From Corinectria fuckeliana (Eukaryota; Ascomycota; Sordariomycetes; Hypocreales; Nectriaceae): 64,000 nucleotides of DNA. The notes beneath the pieces are model-generated. The model was not told the origin of the DNA and made no database searches. It worked only from the letters and a program-made list of their open reading frames with translations. The position numbers and the translations under genes were made by a program. Positions 9,825 to 20,180 of the stretch are shown here, in pieces. Within the stretch, counting starts at the first letter, position 1. Every line of letters starts with the position of its first letter. The stretch spans positions 248,001 through 312,000 of the forward strand of contig WPDH01000033.1 of the NCBI GenBank assembly GCA_019137255.1, written 5' to 3'.

Positions 9825-11494
9825 TCACGGCCTCTTCTCGTCGCCTTGGGTTTGGGGGTGGTTGCTGCCGCCGAACATGCCCGAGAACGAACCCATCATG
9901 GAGCTCATGGCCTCCTTCTGCGCCTTCTCCATGGCCTCGGCCTCTTCCTTGAGCCACTTCTCGCCGTTCTCGCGGATCTCCTTCTCGAGCAGCTCGTAGT
10001 TCCTCTGGCCGCGCTCGCGCGCAATGTCCTGCAGCATCTTGCCTTGGGCGAAGGCCTCGCTGGGGTTTTGCTCGCCGTCGGGGGCTACCGTCATGCTCAT
10101 GTTGCTAGGGTTCAGGCCGAGCATGCTGCCCAGGGCGCCGACGCCCGACGAGTGTTTCCTGGACTTGTCGTGGGCGAGCTGGCGCGCGTGGAACTCCTTG
10201 CGGGCAATGGCCTCGCGGCGGGCGAACTCGGTGGGGATGTGCTGGCCGTCAAAGGACTTGAGCACCTTGCGGACGTCCGAATATTGCATGGTGTGGATGT
10301 ACTCGAGGAAGGGGATGAGGCCGACTAGGTCCTTGTCGTCGCGGGCGCCCGTCCAGGGCTTGAGGATGATGGCATTCTCGGGCTGGTTGCGGACGTGCTT
10401 GGCCTCGGTGTCGATAATGATGACCTTGGAGAGGTCACGGTTGAGATAGGAGAGATCCTAATGATGTTTAGCACGGGACTGAAGTCGCTGGTTAAAGTCG
10501 CTGGTTATTCACAACTGAGACTCACCTTGACAATCTCGCCATCCTGGAATTTGGTAGCCTCCCTGTACAGGGGCCACATGATGAAGCGGAACGGATCCAG
10601 CTTCCTCACCAAGGGCTCGGCAGTGCCAAAAGGGGCGGTGGTGAAGAGGACCAGCTCGTAGTACTGGCTCAGGTAGCGAATGAAGTAGTCGACGCCGGGA
10701 CGCTTGGCCACCCTCCAGCCATGGTCACGGGTCCACTCGCTGTGGACGAGGAGATCGTCCAGGCTGATGCATAGGGTGTAGGGGCGCTCGAAGCTGGGGT
10801 CGGGGTCGGGCAGCAGCTTCTCGAACGCGGGCTCCTGGTAGTAAGAGACCGACTCGGTCATTCGCGTCTTGACCCGGTTCCAGAGGCCGGCAGGCCCTGG
10901 GATGTTGGGTACGTTGACATATCGCTCGGCCTCAACGGGATCCCAATCCCGACCCATATAGAAGAAACCACCTGTGGCGCCGGCAACCGAGGCGCCGAGC
11001 ATGAACTTGGTCCACCACGAGCGATTGCGTTCGCTCGTCGATACATACGAGTCGGGGCGCTCGCGTCTATCCCGGCCGTCACCAGAGGACTCGGTCTGCT
11101 CGACCTCCTGTAGAGCCGACTGCGACTTGTTTTCCTTCTTTTCCAATTCGTATTCGAGAGTCGAGGGGATGCCCCGTGTCAGATCCGGGAGCTTGTCGAA
11201 GGCAATCTGTTCCTCCGCCTCCTTCTTGGCCTCGGCAGCTTTATCTTCGGTCGTGCGGAGGTCGTCCTTCTGCTCGGCATCGGACGAGGGCTTGCCATCA
11301 TTGCTGGGCGGGGGTTGCGACGGCTGTTGGGATCGATCCGAGGGACGCTTCCTGCTGGCATATGTGCGAAGCCAGGGGGAGAGCACAGCGGGGGTTCCGG
11401 CGGGACGCATTCGAAAGGCTGGAGATGCGACGGGCCGTGGCAGACGAGCAGCCACCAAGCCCAAGCGCGAGGCCTGGGCCATCCTGGAGAGCAT
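9825..11494 (-). CDS. TIM50: Mitochondrial import translocase subunit TIM50
   Basis: Exons 11494-10526 and 10457-9825 with a phase-0 intron 10525-10458 (GTGAGT...TTAG) give 533 aa. TIM50 is the receptor of the TIM23 complex. It sits in the inner membrane, faces the intermembrane space and passes presequence proteins from TOM to TIM23. Visible parts: an Arg-rich presequence (residues 1-~45), a charged Lys/Glu-rich matrix segment (~80-130), one transmembrane helix (FMLGASVAGATGGFFYMG, ~164-181), and an FCP1/NIF-like domain starting at YTLCISLDDLLVHSEW (~239-254). The phosphatase signature DxDx(T/V) is degenerate here (LDDLL), as expected for TIM50. The domain continues through GVDYFIRYLSQYYELVLFTT and VIIIDTEAKHVRNQPENAI. 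The C-terminal tail is Glu/Lys-rich and ends in Met/Gly-rich sequence, as in other filamentous fungi. Confidence 0.92.
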
Positions 11495-12456
11495 GGTTGT
11501 GGTGGTGGGTGGTGGTGTGAGGGTGAATCGGAGGTATTAAGAAGGGGGAAAGAGGGCGGCGCAGATGAAACTGCTAGAACTGAGGGCGGATCAACTGGAG
11601 TCCGACTCAATGGCAGGGAGGCGGGAGCTGCGTCGAGCTGTTAAAGTGGTGGTGGTGGTGGTGGTGTCGTGGAGGAGCCAACTTTGGCCTGATGCTCCGC
11701 CATCGCATCGCGCCGTCGAGTCGTCGAAAAAATCGCACGGGCCGTTGTGGGTTGAGGACGAGGGGACTAGAGCGCCGCTGATTAGCCGGGCACCCACGGA
11801 TTTTCATATTCGCCGATGGCGTCATGATCAGTGGCGGTGGAGGTAGAGGGAACTGATTACGGATGGAGGGGCGGATATGTATCTTCAGGAACCAGAATTA
11901 CGCTGTGGCTAAGCGGACGAAGGGGTTCGACATCAACACCAGTAGCCAAGACATCCATGTTCAATGCACATTAGTTTGCACCTCACATCATCTTCACATC
12001 ATTCTCCCTTTTCTCATTTGACTGCATCTCGGAATCTCCAGCTCTGCAGCTCGCCCTGACCAGCAAATACTCCTCGGCTTGTTCGCCTCTTTCCATCCCA
12101 TCTTCGACCTCCAACAACCACCTCATATCCCTCGCGTTGACCCGGAAACAACAGCCAGCCAGCATGTTCACCGCGCGCGCTGCGTTGTAGGGTGTGGTCC
12201 TCCGTTGTTCGTTGAGATCACCATGGCACCGCCCTCCGTGACAATCCTCGTCCCTCGAGACCGACCGCAACGGCATCGGCGACACGCCCAGACTAGATTC
12301 CCTTGAATACGACCGCAACCTTAGTACGGGGAGACAGATACGACTTTGCTCTGTCATTCAATTCGTAATCTCAATTCTTCTTCTCGAATCGAAGCAAGTC
12401 GAATCCCTTACCGAGCCAACACCCTCCCATATTAGCTCATCCCCTTCATCTACAAC
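11495..12456. other. Divergent intergenic region TIM50 / F-box-like gene
   Basis: Shared 5' region of about 960 bp. It holds a (GGT)n run at 11647-11666 and a TC-rich stretch before the ATG at 12457. No coding frame with recognisable content was found on either strand. Confidence 0.4.
11647..11666. repeat. GGT microsatellite
   Basis: An uninterrupted GGT repeat of about seven units upstream of TIM50. Confidence 0.8.
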
Positions 12457-13461
12457 ATGGCCCGGCGCACCACCAAAACTGCGGGATCTCGACCCGCCAT
12501 TTCACGGCCAGTGCGCTCGCTGCGCATAACCGCGCCCGCAGCATCCTCATCCGGCCCGGCCATCACCTCCGGGACGGCCTCCGAGACCTCCGCCGGGAAG
12601 CCAGTCACCGAAGACGACGTCAACAACCTCTCCATCGCCTCCCTCACCCTCGACACGCCCCTGATCCCCCTGCGCAAGAAGCGCCGCGTCCCCACCACCC
12701 CGTTGCCCTTCCTCTCGCTGCCCTCGGAAATCCGCATCCAGATCTACGCCTACTTCTTCTTCGACGACGACGACGTTGACGCCCTCGTCTCCCCCGACCC
12801 CTGCGACGCCATCGACCTCGACCCCGCAAACTACAAGCGCTTCCACCGCAAGCTCGGCCTGCTGCGCGTCTGCAAGCAGGTCCACGCCGAGGCTTGCTTC
12901 CTGTTCTACAGCACCCGCACGTTCCGCATCTTCCCCACGTTCCCAGGCCGCCACTTCAAGACCAAGAAGCCCCTCCTGGCCCGGATGAAGCCTCACCAGC
13001 GCCAGAGGATCACCTCGCTCGAGCTGCGCCTGGGCCCGGGCTGGAACGCGCCGCCTAGGGGCTGGGTCGTCAACCCTGCGCTGGGACTCCGGGACTGCAC
13101 CGCCGTGGAGATCCTCAAGGTCTACGTCGAGATTGACCCCAGCGACGGCTTCTGCAACGGCTTCCGCCGGTCTGACGGCTTCTACGAGGGCTTCTGCAGC
13201 AACCTCCTATCTGATATCCTGGAGGAACTGCCATCGGTCCAGGTCGTCGAGTTTGACGCGCGGCGATACGTTAAAAAGTCCGGATTTATGATGCAGGGCC
13301 TCATCAATGTTGCGACGGAGGCCCAGCGACTCATCGGATGGGGCCCCAGGAAGGGATGGACAGACGCCGAGGAGGAAGACGACGACTATGTAGCCACGGA
13401 CGCAGACTTCCCAGAGGGACTCCCTATTTCCGGAACCGAGGACATATTGGCGATGGCGTAG
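12457..13461 (+). CDS. F-box-like / 2EXR-type fungal protein
   Basis: Single-exon gene of 334 aa. After a ~85-residue Ser/Thr/Ala-rich N-terminus comes PLPFLSLPSEIRIQIYAYFF, the LP.EIR..IY signature of the short F-box-like module common in large fungal families. It is followed by LGLLRVCKQVHAEACFLFYSTRTFRIF, which is the usual L..CKQ.H.E....FY..N.F second helix pair. The rest is a family-variable region ending in an acidic tail (EEEDDDY). Proteins of this kind are probably substrate-binding or scaffold factors, but individual roles are unknown and the module is too divergent to claim SCF ubiquitin ligase membership. It is transcribed away from TIM50 and converges on VTA1. Confidence 0.7.
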   Translation: MARRTTKTAGSRPAISRPVRSLRITAPAASSSGPAITSGTASETSAGKPVTEDDVNNLSIASLTLDTPLIPLRKKRRVPTTPLPFLSLPSEIRIQIYAYFFFDDDDVDALVSPDPCDAIDLDPANYKRFHRKLGLLRVCKQVHAEACFLFYSTRTFRIFPTFPGRHFKTKKPLLARMKPHQRQRITSLELRLGPGWNAPPRGWVVNPALGLRDCTAVEILKVYVEIDPSDGFCNGFRRSDGFYEGFCSNLLSDILEELPSVQVVEFDARRYVKKSGFMMQGLINVATEAQRLIGWGPRKGWTDAEEEDDDYVATDADFPEGLPISGTEDILAMA

Positions 13462-13692
13462 GGTACAAGACGTGAAACAGCACCGTTTTCTTCTGGGCAA
13501 TGATTTATGATAACTCTGAGCGCAGTGGGCGCAGGGAATGCTTATAAGGACGCGAAATAGTATAACAAATATGATCAATCCTGCTAAACTCAAAAGACCT
13601 CGCTTCGTAGGACACTTGGTATCTTCCGTCTGTTCTAATTGCGGACCGCGCACCGTGTCTTGCCCTTGTCATTGCTCAACTCGAAGTCAGCT

Positions 13693-15048
13693 TTAACGCG
13701 CGCCGAGCATGGCCAACGCATTGCGCAGCTCCACAACCGCGGTCGGAACATCGTCAAAGTTCAGCGCCGAAATGGCGTACTTAGCATGTTTCTGTGCCTG
13801 GTTGATGTCCTTTTGATTAGGAGCAAAGCTGATGGTAGGCGCAGGCACGGGAGCGGGAGCGGGAGCGGGAGCTGGGATGAAAGCTGGAGGCGTTGCGGCG
13901 TAACTGGGTATCGCAGGGGGAGGGTTCGTTGTGGCGGGATGGGGGGCGCTCGGCGTCGTGGTCCAGGACGGAGGCGCTGATGGGCTAGAGCCGGCATACG
14001 GAGGGAGAGGAGAAGGCCTGTTGGAGAGATGGGGAGACTGCTGAGGCGGGATCTGAGGCATGGAGAAGCCTCCCGGCTGGAAGGGGTCCTGAGGAGGGGG
14101 ACCGCTATAGGTAGCGGGGGTAGGGGCGTGGCTCGCTGGATGGAAGGGCGGAGGCGGCGCCGCTGGACCAGCTGGAGGGCTCTGGCTCATGGGCGACGGG
14201 ACAAACGGCTCAGGGGACGCCCTGGCAGCGGGAGGCGGAGGGAAGTAACCGTGATCGGCACCCGGTGGCCGCGGCGGCTCGTCGACAAACGCGGGCAGCC
14301 CCGAAGGCTCCCCGCCGTCAGGCACATCCTCCACGACGACGGGCCGGGCGGCGGAGCCGGAGATTTGCTGGACGTCGGGGTCGTCGGGGTCGAGCGCCGG
14401 AGGGGGGTCGGCGTCGGCGTCGTGCTCGACGGGCTTCGGGTTCGACTCATTGGGGTCCTTGCCCTCGCGGATTGCCTTGAGGATGCGCGCGGCGTTCCAC
14501 TTGGCGAACTTGATCTTCTGCAGCACCTCCGGCCCGGGCGTGCCCCACTCGCGTGTGAGGTCGAAGAAGGTCGCCGCGGCGTCGAAGGTGTCGGCGGTTT
14601 GTCTGCGTTTGGGACATATTAGCACTCCGGTCAGTAGGCTTCGGAGGAGCGGCCGGCTTTACCTCGTCACCTTGTCGGCGCGGAGGGTGCGCTCAGCGCG
14701 ATCGAACGTCTGCTGGGCGAACTGCTCGACATAGGCCTGGCCGGCGGTGTTGTCGGCGATGGCATCGTCGTCTGCGCGCTCCGTCTTGGTCTCCTCAAGG
14801 CGCTCCAGCAGCGTCTTGGTGTAGTTGAAGGTGTCGTCGTCGGCGGTGTGGAGGCCCTTGCCCACGATCTGGTTGACGGCGTGGTACTCGCCTGTGAGGG
14901 TCAGCGGCTGGGCCAGCGGCAGTGGGGGGGAGCGGGCGCACTCACACCAGTAGGCAATGGCGGGCTTGATGGATCTCAGCTGGTTCGCGCGGTTGATGAA
15001 GCGCGAGACCTCGGGGATCTTGAGCGCGGGGGGGAGGGGCTCTGCCAT
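13693..15048 (-). CDS. VTA1: VTA1/LIP5 multivesicular-body sorting protein
   Basis: Three exons (15048-14946, 14891-14663, 14602-13693) with introns 14945-14892 (GTGAGT...CACAG) and 14662-14603 (GTAAAG...CGCAG) give 413 aa. VTA1 binds and activates the AAA ATPase Vps4 to take apart ESCRT-III on endosomes. The N-terminal part (PEVSRFINRANQLRSIKPAIAYWCEYHAVNQIVGKGL...) is the tandem MIT region that binds ESCRT-III. The C-terminal NQAQKHAKYAISALNFDDVPTA segment is the VSL domain that dimerises and contacts Vps4. Between them lies a ~200-residue Pro/Ala/Ser linker, including a run of alternating Pro-Ala encoded by GCGGGA-type repeats (about 13850-13875). The first intron splits a Cys codon, and the join restores the AYWCEY motif. 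Start chosen at MAEPLPPALK; an in-frame ATG 11 codons upstream exists but looks like leader. Confidence 0.9.
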
Positions 15049-15557
15049 CTTGTCGCAGTGGCGGGCGTTGAGTCTAGACAACGAACAGCGGCCGGTTTGT
15101 AGAGAAGATGGCGACTTTGGTGTCTGTTACTTGAGGCACACTACTTCGCACCTTACCTTGAGTGTCTAGGTAGGCAGCCGTGGTAGTGAGTGGTGGCTGT
15201 CCTGTCTCTCGACCCCCACATCAGCCTTGTTGACGTAAGTTGGTGGTTGGATGCTGCGCCACACTGTTCCCCATATTCGTAAAAGACCCGCCACAAAGGT
15301 GGGCAGCTCGCGCCACGTGTGGCTCAAGCTCCCTTGTCCCTCGTCCCTTGTCCCTTGTCTTCACAGCGTGGCTTTTTCCGTTCCCTCCTTATAGAATCAG
15401 AAGATGCCACTTTGCATCCTTGTCGAGACGACAGATGGCACGCTCTGCCTGAAAGCATAAGAACTTCCGTCCGGGAATATTCAGCCCCTCTCCTCACACT
15501 CCTCGCGCTCCTCACTTCCCTTGCATCTCTGCTTCGTCTCATCGACTCAAGCCCACC
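15049..15557. other. Divergent promoter region VTA1 / PDI
   Basis: No gene. Contains a CACGTG box at 15314-15319 and a CAGCGTG at 15364-15370 (listed separately), plus a CT-rich leader before the PDI start codon. Confidence 0.45.
15364..15370 (+). promoter_or_regulatory. Possible unfolded-protein response element (UPRE core)
   Basis: CAGCGTG, the core of the yeast Hac1-bound UPRE, lies 188 bp upstream of the ER disulfide isomerase start codon. A CACGTG box follows the same logic 45 bp further up. A 7-mer arises often by chance; it is listed because the gene it precedes is a textbook target class. Confidence 0.35.
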
Positions 15558-17087
15558 ATGCATAACCCCACCAGTGTCTTGGTGACGTTGACGGCGGCGC
15601 TGGCTGCGATGCCCGCTGCACACGCCGGCCTGTACGCCAAGAACTCGCCCGTCATCCAGCTCAACGCTGCCTCCTACGAAAAGCTCATTGCGCAGTCCAA
15701 CTACACCTCCGTACGAATCTCCCCCTTCCAGCCCTTGCCGCTGCCGGCCTGCCCTCCGACTAACATGCCCACCTGTATGTAGATCGTCGAGTTCTACGCC
15801 CCCTGGTGCGGCCACTGCAAGAACCTCCAGCCGGCGTACGAAAAGGTGGCCAAGAGCCTCGAGGGCCTGGCCAAGGTTGCCGCCATCGACTGCGACGAGG
15901 AAAAGAACAAGCAGTTCTGCGGCATGCAGGGCGTGAAGGGGTTCCCGACCCTGAAGATCGTCCGGCCTGGCAAGAAGTCCGGCGTGCCGGTCGTCGAGGA
16001 CTACAATGGCGAGCGCACCGCCAGCGCAATCAGCCAGGCCGTCGCTAGCAAGATCAACAACCACGTCGCCCGTGTCACGTCCAAGGAGCTGGACGGCTTC
16101 CTGGAGGGAGACAAGCCCAAGGCCATCTTGTACAGCTCCAAGGGCGCTCCCGGCCCGCTGCTGAAAAGCATCGCCATTGATTTCCTCGATGTGATTTCTG
16201 TCGCACAAATTCGAGATAAGGAGGCCGCCGCTGTGAAGAAGTTTAACATTGAAAACTTCCCCTCTCTCCTTCTCATTCCCGGCCCAGGCCAGGAGCCCAT
16301 CCTCTACGACGGAGCTATGGAGAAGAAGGAAATTGTCAAATTCCTCTCTCAGGCCGGGCAGCCAAACCCCGATCCCGCTACTTCCAAGAAGCGTGCCGAG
16401 TCGGCAAAGGCCAAGAGCAAGGTCAATGGTGACAAGGAGAGCAAAAACTCAAAGTCAAATAGCAAGGCTGCCGAGTCTGAAGCCAAGGCGAGCGACAAGT
16501 CCGAGTCATCCTCCACTTCCTCAGCCGAGACCACCGCAGACACTGCCATTCCATCCATCATCCCCATCTCGACTCTGTCTACACAGGAGGACCTTGCCAA
16601 GGAGTGCCTCGCTCCCAAATCTCACACCTGCCTGCTCCTCTTCACTCCCTCCGAGGAGACCGAGGTTGGAACCAAGGCCGTCGAGTCGCTTTCCCACATC
16701 AACACCAAATACGTCCACGGTAAGCGCCACCTCTTCCCCTTCTTTTCCATCACCAGCGACAGCGAGGCCGCGTCCGGGGTGCCCAAGGCCCTCGAGCTTG
16801 ACGGCCAGGTCAGCATGATCGCCATCAACGCTCGTCGTGGGTGGTGGCGACAGTACGAGGGCGACTTTGGCCTTCAGAGCGTCGAGAACTGGATCGACAC
16901 TATCCGCATGGGCGAGGGTAGTAAGAAGAAGCTGCCCAAGGGCATCGTAGTTGAGGCGGGTGAAAAGGCCGAAGAAAGCCATTCCAGAGAAGCCACCGAG
17001 GCATCTGAGGCTGCCGAAGCTGAGCCTGAGGTCGAGGCCGAGACCGTGGAGGAGAAGGAAGAAGAGATTGTCCACGAAGAGCTGTAA
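15558..17087 (+). CDS. ER protein disulfide-isomerase (single thioredoxin domain, MPD1-like)
   Basis: Exons 15558-15710 and 15783-17087 around intron 15711-15782 (GTACGA...GTAG) give 485 aa. A signal peptide (MHNPTSVLVTLTAALAAMPAAHA) is followed by a thioredoxin domain with the active site EFYAPWCGHCKNLQP. The CGHC is at residues 60-63 and is created intact by the splice just before it; GFPTLKI carries the cis-proline. A second, redox-inactive thioredoxin-like segment follows (NFPSLLLIPG). Then comes a Lys/Ser/Glu-rich linker, a third fold-like part and an acidic tail ending in HEEL, a retention signal of the HDEL type. This matches the one-active-site fungal PDI class (yeast Mpd1, human PDIA6-like). 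Its job is disulfide formation and reshuffling in the ER. A UPRE-like core lies 188 bp upstream. Confidence 0.9.
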
Positions 17088-17225
17088 AGGGTATCTTGGA
17101 TATGTGAGATTAGCTGCGAAAAGGATGAATTACGAACCCCCTGGGTTCCGTTGGGGACAAACCTGGTATCTCAATCACTGCCCAACTCCGGCATTGTTCT
17201 AACATATGGTCCACCATGTCATAAT

Positions 17226-18093
17226 CTATTCATCCAAAACCATACCCATCGCGTCGCTCTTCTCAACAGCCCCCTCTTTGACCATGGCGGCACCCTTTTC
17301 TCTTACAACTTGATCCAGGAACTGCTTCACTTGCTTACACCCGTCCACACCCACCACGAGCATGCCCTCTAGTCTGCTGACCTGGACTCGGCTCTCGCAC
17401 ACCAGCACAGCGATGCGGTCGCTATCGCCGAGGGTCGCGACCGTCAGGAACGGGAGCTCCTGCTCCTCCTGCTTGTTCAGGTCGAGGAGGGGATCGGCGG
17501 AGTCGTCGCCCGCGGAGTAGGTTGACGTCGAACCGGCGGTGCAGGCGGCGATGTAGTCGGTCATGGGGATGCCGGCGTCGATCAGGGCGAGGGTGGTGGC
17601 GTTGAGGAGGGCGGCCAGCAGCGAGCCGTCCTGCGAGAGGACGTGGAGCGACACGGTGATGGAGGAGTGGGGGAAGAGGTGGGTGTGCAGGTTAGAGGCT
17701 AGGGCGTTTGCAATTGTAACCTCAATCTCTTGGATACGCCTATTTTTTTTCTTCGCGTCAGCTTGAGGAGAGGTGTACTTGCGGTTGAGAGTGAACACAC
17801 TTGTCGTTGCGCCCGCTCTTCTTCCGATCCACGCTGGAGAAGCCAGCAATGACGACGTTGACGTTGATGGCCGCCGCGTCCCTCTGCGTCGTCTGCCCAC
17901 GACGCTGCTGCTGCTGCTGCTCCGCGGGCCCGGTCACGATGCACATGACCTTTGTGTGGCCCATCTCGAGGTACGACGAGCCGTCGGCAGCATCCTGGGT
18001 GCGGATCTGGGCGTGGAGGCGGCGCAGCTCGTTCCAGCGGCGGCCGTCGACGCGCAGCAGCGCCAATGAGTATGTTGAAGTGTCCAGAGGCAT
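17226..18093 (-). CDS. SKI6: Exosome core subunit RRP41/SKI6
   Basis: Exons 18093-17801 and 17739-17226, joined over intron 17800-17740 (GTGTGT...ATAG), give 268 aa. This is an RNase PH-fold ring subunit of the RNA exosome, acting in 3'-5' RNA processing and decay in nucleus and cytoplasm. The diagnostic start RVDGRRWNELRRLHAQIRTQDAADGSSYLEMGHTKVMC is present. So are SQDGSLLAALLNATTLALIDAGIPM and the LLDLNKQEEQELPFLTVA strand typical of RRP41. A Gln-rich insert (EQQQQQRRGQ) sits between two strands, in the loop that varies among fungi. The eukaryotic protein is catalytically inert and mainly forms the RNA channel. The donor GTGTGT is non-standard but common in these fungi; the frame closes only with it. 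Confidence 0.9.
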
Positions 18094-18976
18094 GGTTGGT
18101 GGTGGGGAGTGTCAATGGCCTTGCAGTGCTACAACAGAGCTACAGTAGAGCTACAGGAGAGACGGGCAAGAAGAGGCTGTTGCGGTCGTGGATGGAGGTG
18201 GATGGTGGGGTGAAAAAAAGGTTGGTTTGGATGAGGCTGAAGCTGTGGCTGTTGGATACCTGGAGAACGCTGGTGTGGCTGTCATGATGCCCCACCTTTA
18301 GCTATCCCGGATCAACCATCGGATTAACCTTCAGAAACACACCAATCACGGACTCTCCTCTAGGCTCCGGCTGTATCGGCTTTGGAACATCTGCAAAACA
18401 ACATCTCCGACACACCCTTTGGTATAACGCCGCGGCCTTTGTACTCCGGGCTTCCATCTCCGACGCGGCGCCTTACCAATCGCCCTCTAGCGGGGTGGCA
18501 GCGGGGCCTCTACTCTACGGTGAAGAGAAGTGCGAGCTAGTCAATGCAAGGTAAGCAAGCACTCTCACCATACGGTACGCCCGCCGCAGTTGCTTCTTCA
18601 GCGCATACTAGTAAGCCTCGAGACCATGGAGTGACGGAATTCCATTGCGTTCTGCTCCGGCACTCCGATATGCTGTGGTGATGGCGGTGGAGTTGGGCGA
18701 ATAGTAGGTCCGATTTGGATGCGGTGGGTTGAGGCAACGGCCGCTGGGTAAGCATTCCATGTGTTATAAAGAGCCATGTCTGGACGTCTAAAGTTGGGCT
18801 GTCTCTATCTGTGCCATCACACATATTCCAGCCATCTAGGATCCCCAAGACAATCGTCAAAAGTATCCCCATCTTAGCAAACTCTCAAAGTTGCCATTTT
18901 TCATCATTCAGACACATCCCAAAACACCAACACCAACACCACCATCGCCAACACCGCCATCGCCATCGCCAACATC
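18094..18976. other. Divergent intergenic region RRP41 / alcohol dehydrogenase
   Basis: About 880 bp with no coding support. The last 60 bases before the ADH start are CAACACC/GCCATC repeats, a CA-rich fungal 5' leader. Confidence 0.4.
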
Positions 18977-19999
18977 ATGACGTCACTGCCCAAGACTTAC
19001 AAGGCCGTCGTCCTCGAGGCTGCCAACTCTCAATTCGCCCTCAAGAACGTCGAGCTCAAGCACCCGGGCAAGGGCCAGGTCCTCGTCAAGGTGCTCGCCT
19101 GCGGCGTCTGCTTCTCGGACGTGGCCGTCGCCGGCGGCCACATGGGCAACGTCTTCCCGCGCACCCCCGGCCACGAAATCGTCGGCGACGTCGTCGAGGT
19201 CGGCGCGGACGTGACCCGGTTCCAGGGCGGCGAGCGCGTGGGCGGGCCCTGGCACGGCGGCCACGACGGGGAGTGTCGCCAGTGCCAGCGCAGCCAGTTC
19301 CAGATGTGCGACAAGAAGGCCGTCAACGGCGTCACCATTGACGGCGGCTTTGCCGAGTACGTCGTCCTCCGCGCCGAGGCCGTCGTCCGCGTCCCCAAGG
19401 AGATCGACCCGGCGGATGCCGCTCCGCTCCTCTGCGCCGGCGTCACCGTCTTCAACGGCATCCGCAAGTTGAACGTCGAGCAGGGCGCGCTCGTGGCCGT
19501 CCAGGGCTTGGGCGGGCTGGGCCACCTAGCTGTGCAGTACGCCAACAAGATGGGCTACGAGGTTGCGGTGCTCTCGTCGGGCGACAACAAGGCCCAGTTC
19601 GCAAAGGAGCTGGGCGCCCACCACTACATCAACACCAAGTCGGGCAGTCCCGGCGAGGCGCTCATGAAGCTCGGCGGGGCGTCCATCATCGTGCAGACGG
19701 CGCCCAACCCTAAGGCCATCAGCCCTCTCCTCGACGGCCTCGCCGTGGGGGGCAAGCTTCTCAGCCTGGCGCCCGTCGGCGAGGTGTCGATCAACACCGT
19801 CACTCTCCTGAGCAAGGGCGCCAGTATCCAGGGCTGGCCCAGCGGCCACGCTCTGGACTGCGAGGAGGCGATCCGGTTCGCCATGGTTCACGGTGTTAGC
19901 TGCATGATCGAGAGGTACCCCTTGGCCAAGGTCCAGGACGCCGTGGACAGACTGGTGGCTGGCAAGCCGAGATTCAGGAACGTCCTGACCATGCAGTGA
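18977..19999 (+). CDS. Zinc-dependent alcohol dehydrogenase, MDR family
   Basis: Single-exon gene of 340 aa. Medium-chain dehydrogenase/reductase with an N-terminal GroES-like catalytic domain and a Rossmann NAD(P) domain carrying GLGGLG at residues 177-182. Catalytic zinc ligands are visible: C42 (ACGVCFSD), H66-E67 (TPGHEIVG) and C153 (LLCAG). The structural zinc lobe reads GGHDGECRQCQRSQFQMC, so only three of the four usual cysteines (C100, C103, C111) are present; the first position is Asp in the matching place. The Q-M-C-D-K...NG pattern is typical of a fungal ADH subgroup of unclear substrate, often assigned to primary alcohols or aldehydes in the cytosol. It converges with the flavin oxidase gene downstream. 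Nothing besides adjacency links the two. Confidence 0.85.
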   Translation: MTSLPKTYKAVVLEAANSQFALKNVELKHPGKGQVLVKVLACGVCFSDVAVAGGHMGNVFPRTPGHEIVGDVVEVGADVTRFQGGERVGGPWHGGHDGECRQCQRSQFQMCDKKAVNGVTIDGGFAEYVVLRAEAVVRVPKEIDPADAAPLLCAGVTVFNGIRKLNVEQGALVAVQGLGGLGHLAVQYANKMGYEVAVLSSGDNKAQFAKELGAHHYINTKSGSPGEALMKLGGASIIVQTAPNPKAISPLLDGLAVGGKLLSLAPVGEVSINTVTLLSKGASIQGWPSGHALDCEEAIRFAMVHGVSCMIERYPLAKVQDAVDRLVAGKPRFRNVLTMQ

Positions 20000-20180
20000 G
20001 AAGCGAAGCTTGAAGATGTGAGGCGGTTTGAATGGGTTGCAGATTGAAGGAGAGTCAAATGGGAGATGAAGCGTTGCTTGAAGATTGAAGAGTTTGAGTT
20101 GTTTCTATCCTTACAGATTGAACTCCCGTTTTAACTTACATCTTTGCCAAGGAACCCGTGACTTGACACCTTGTGCAACC

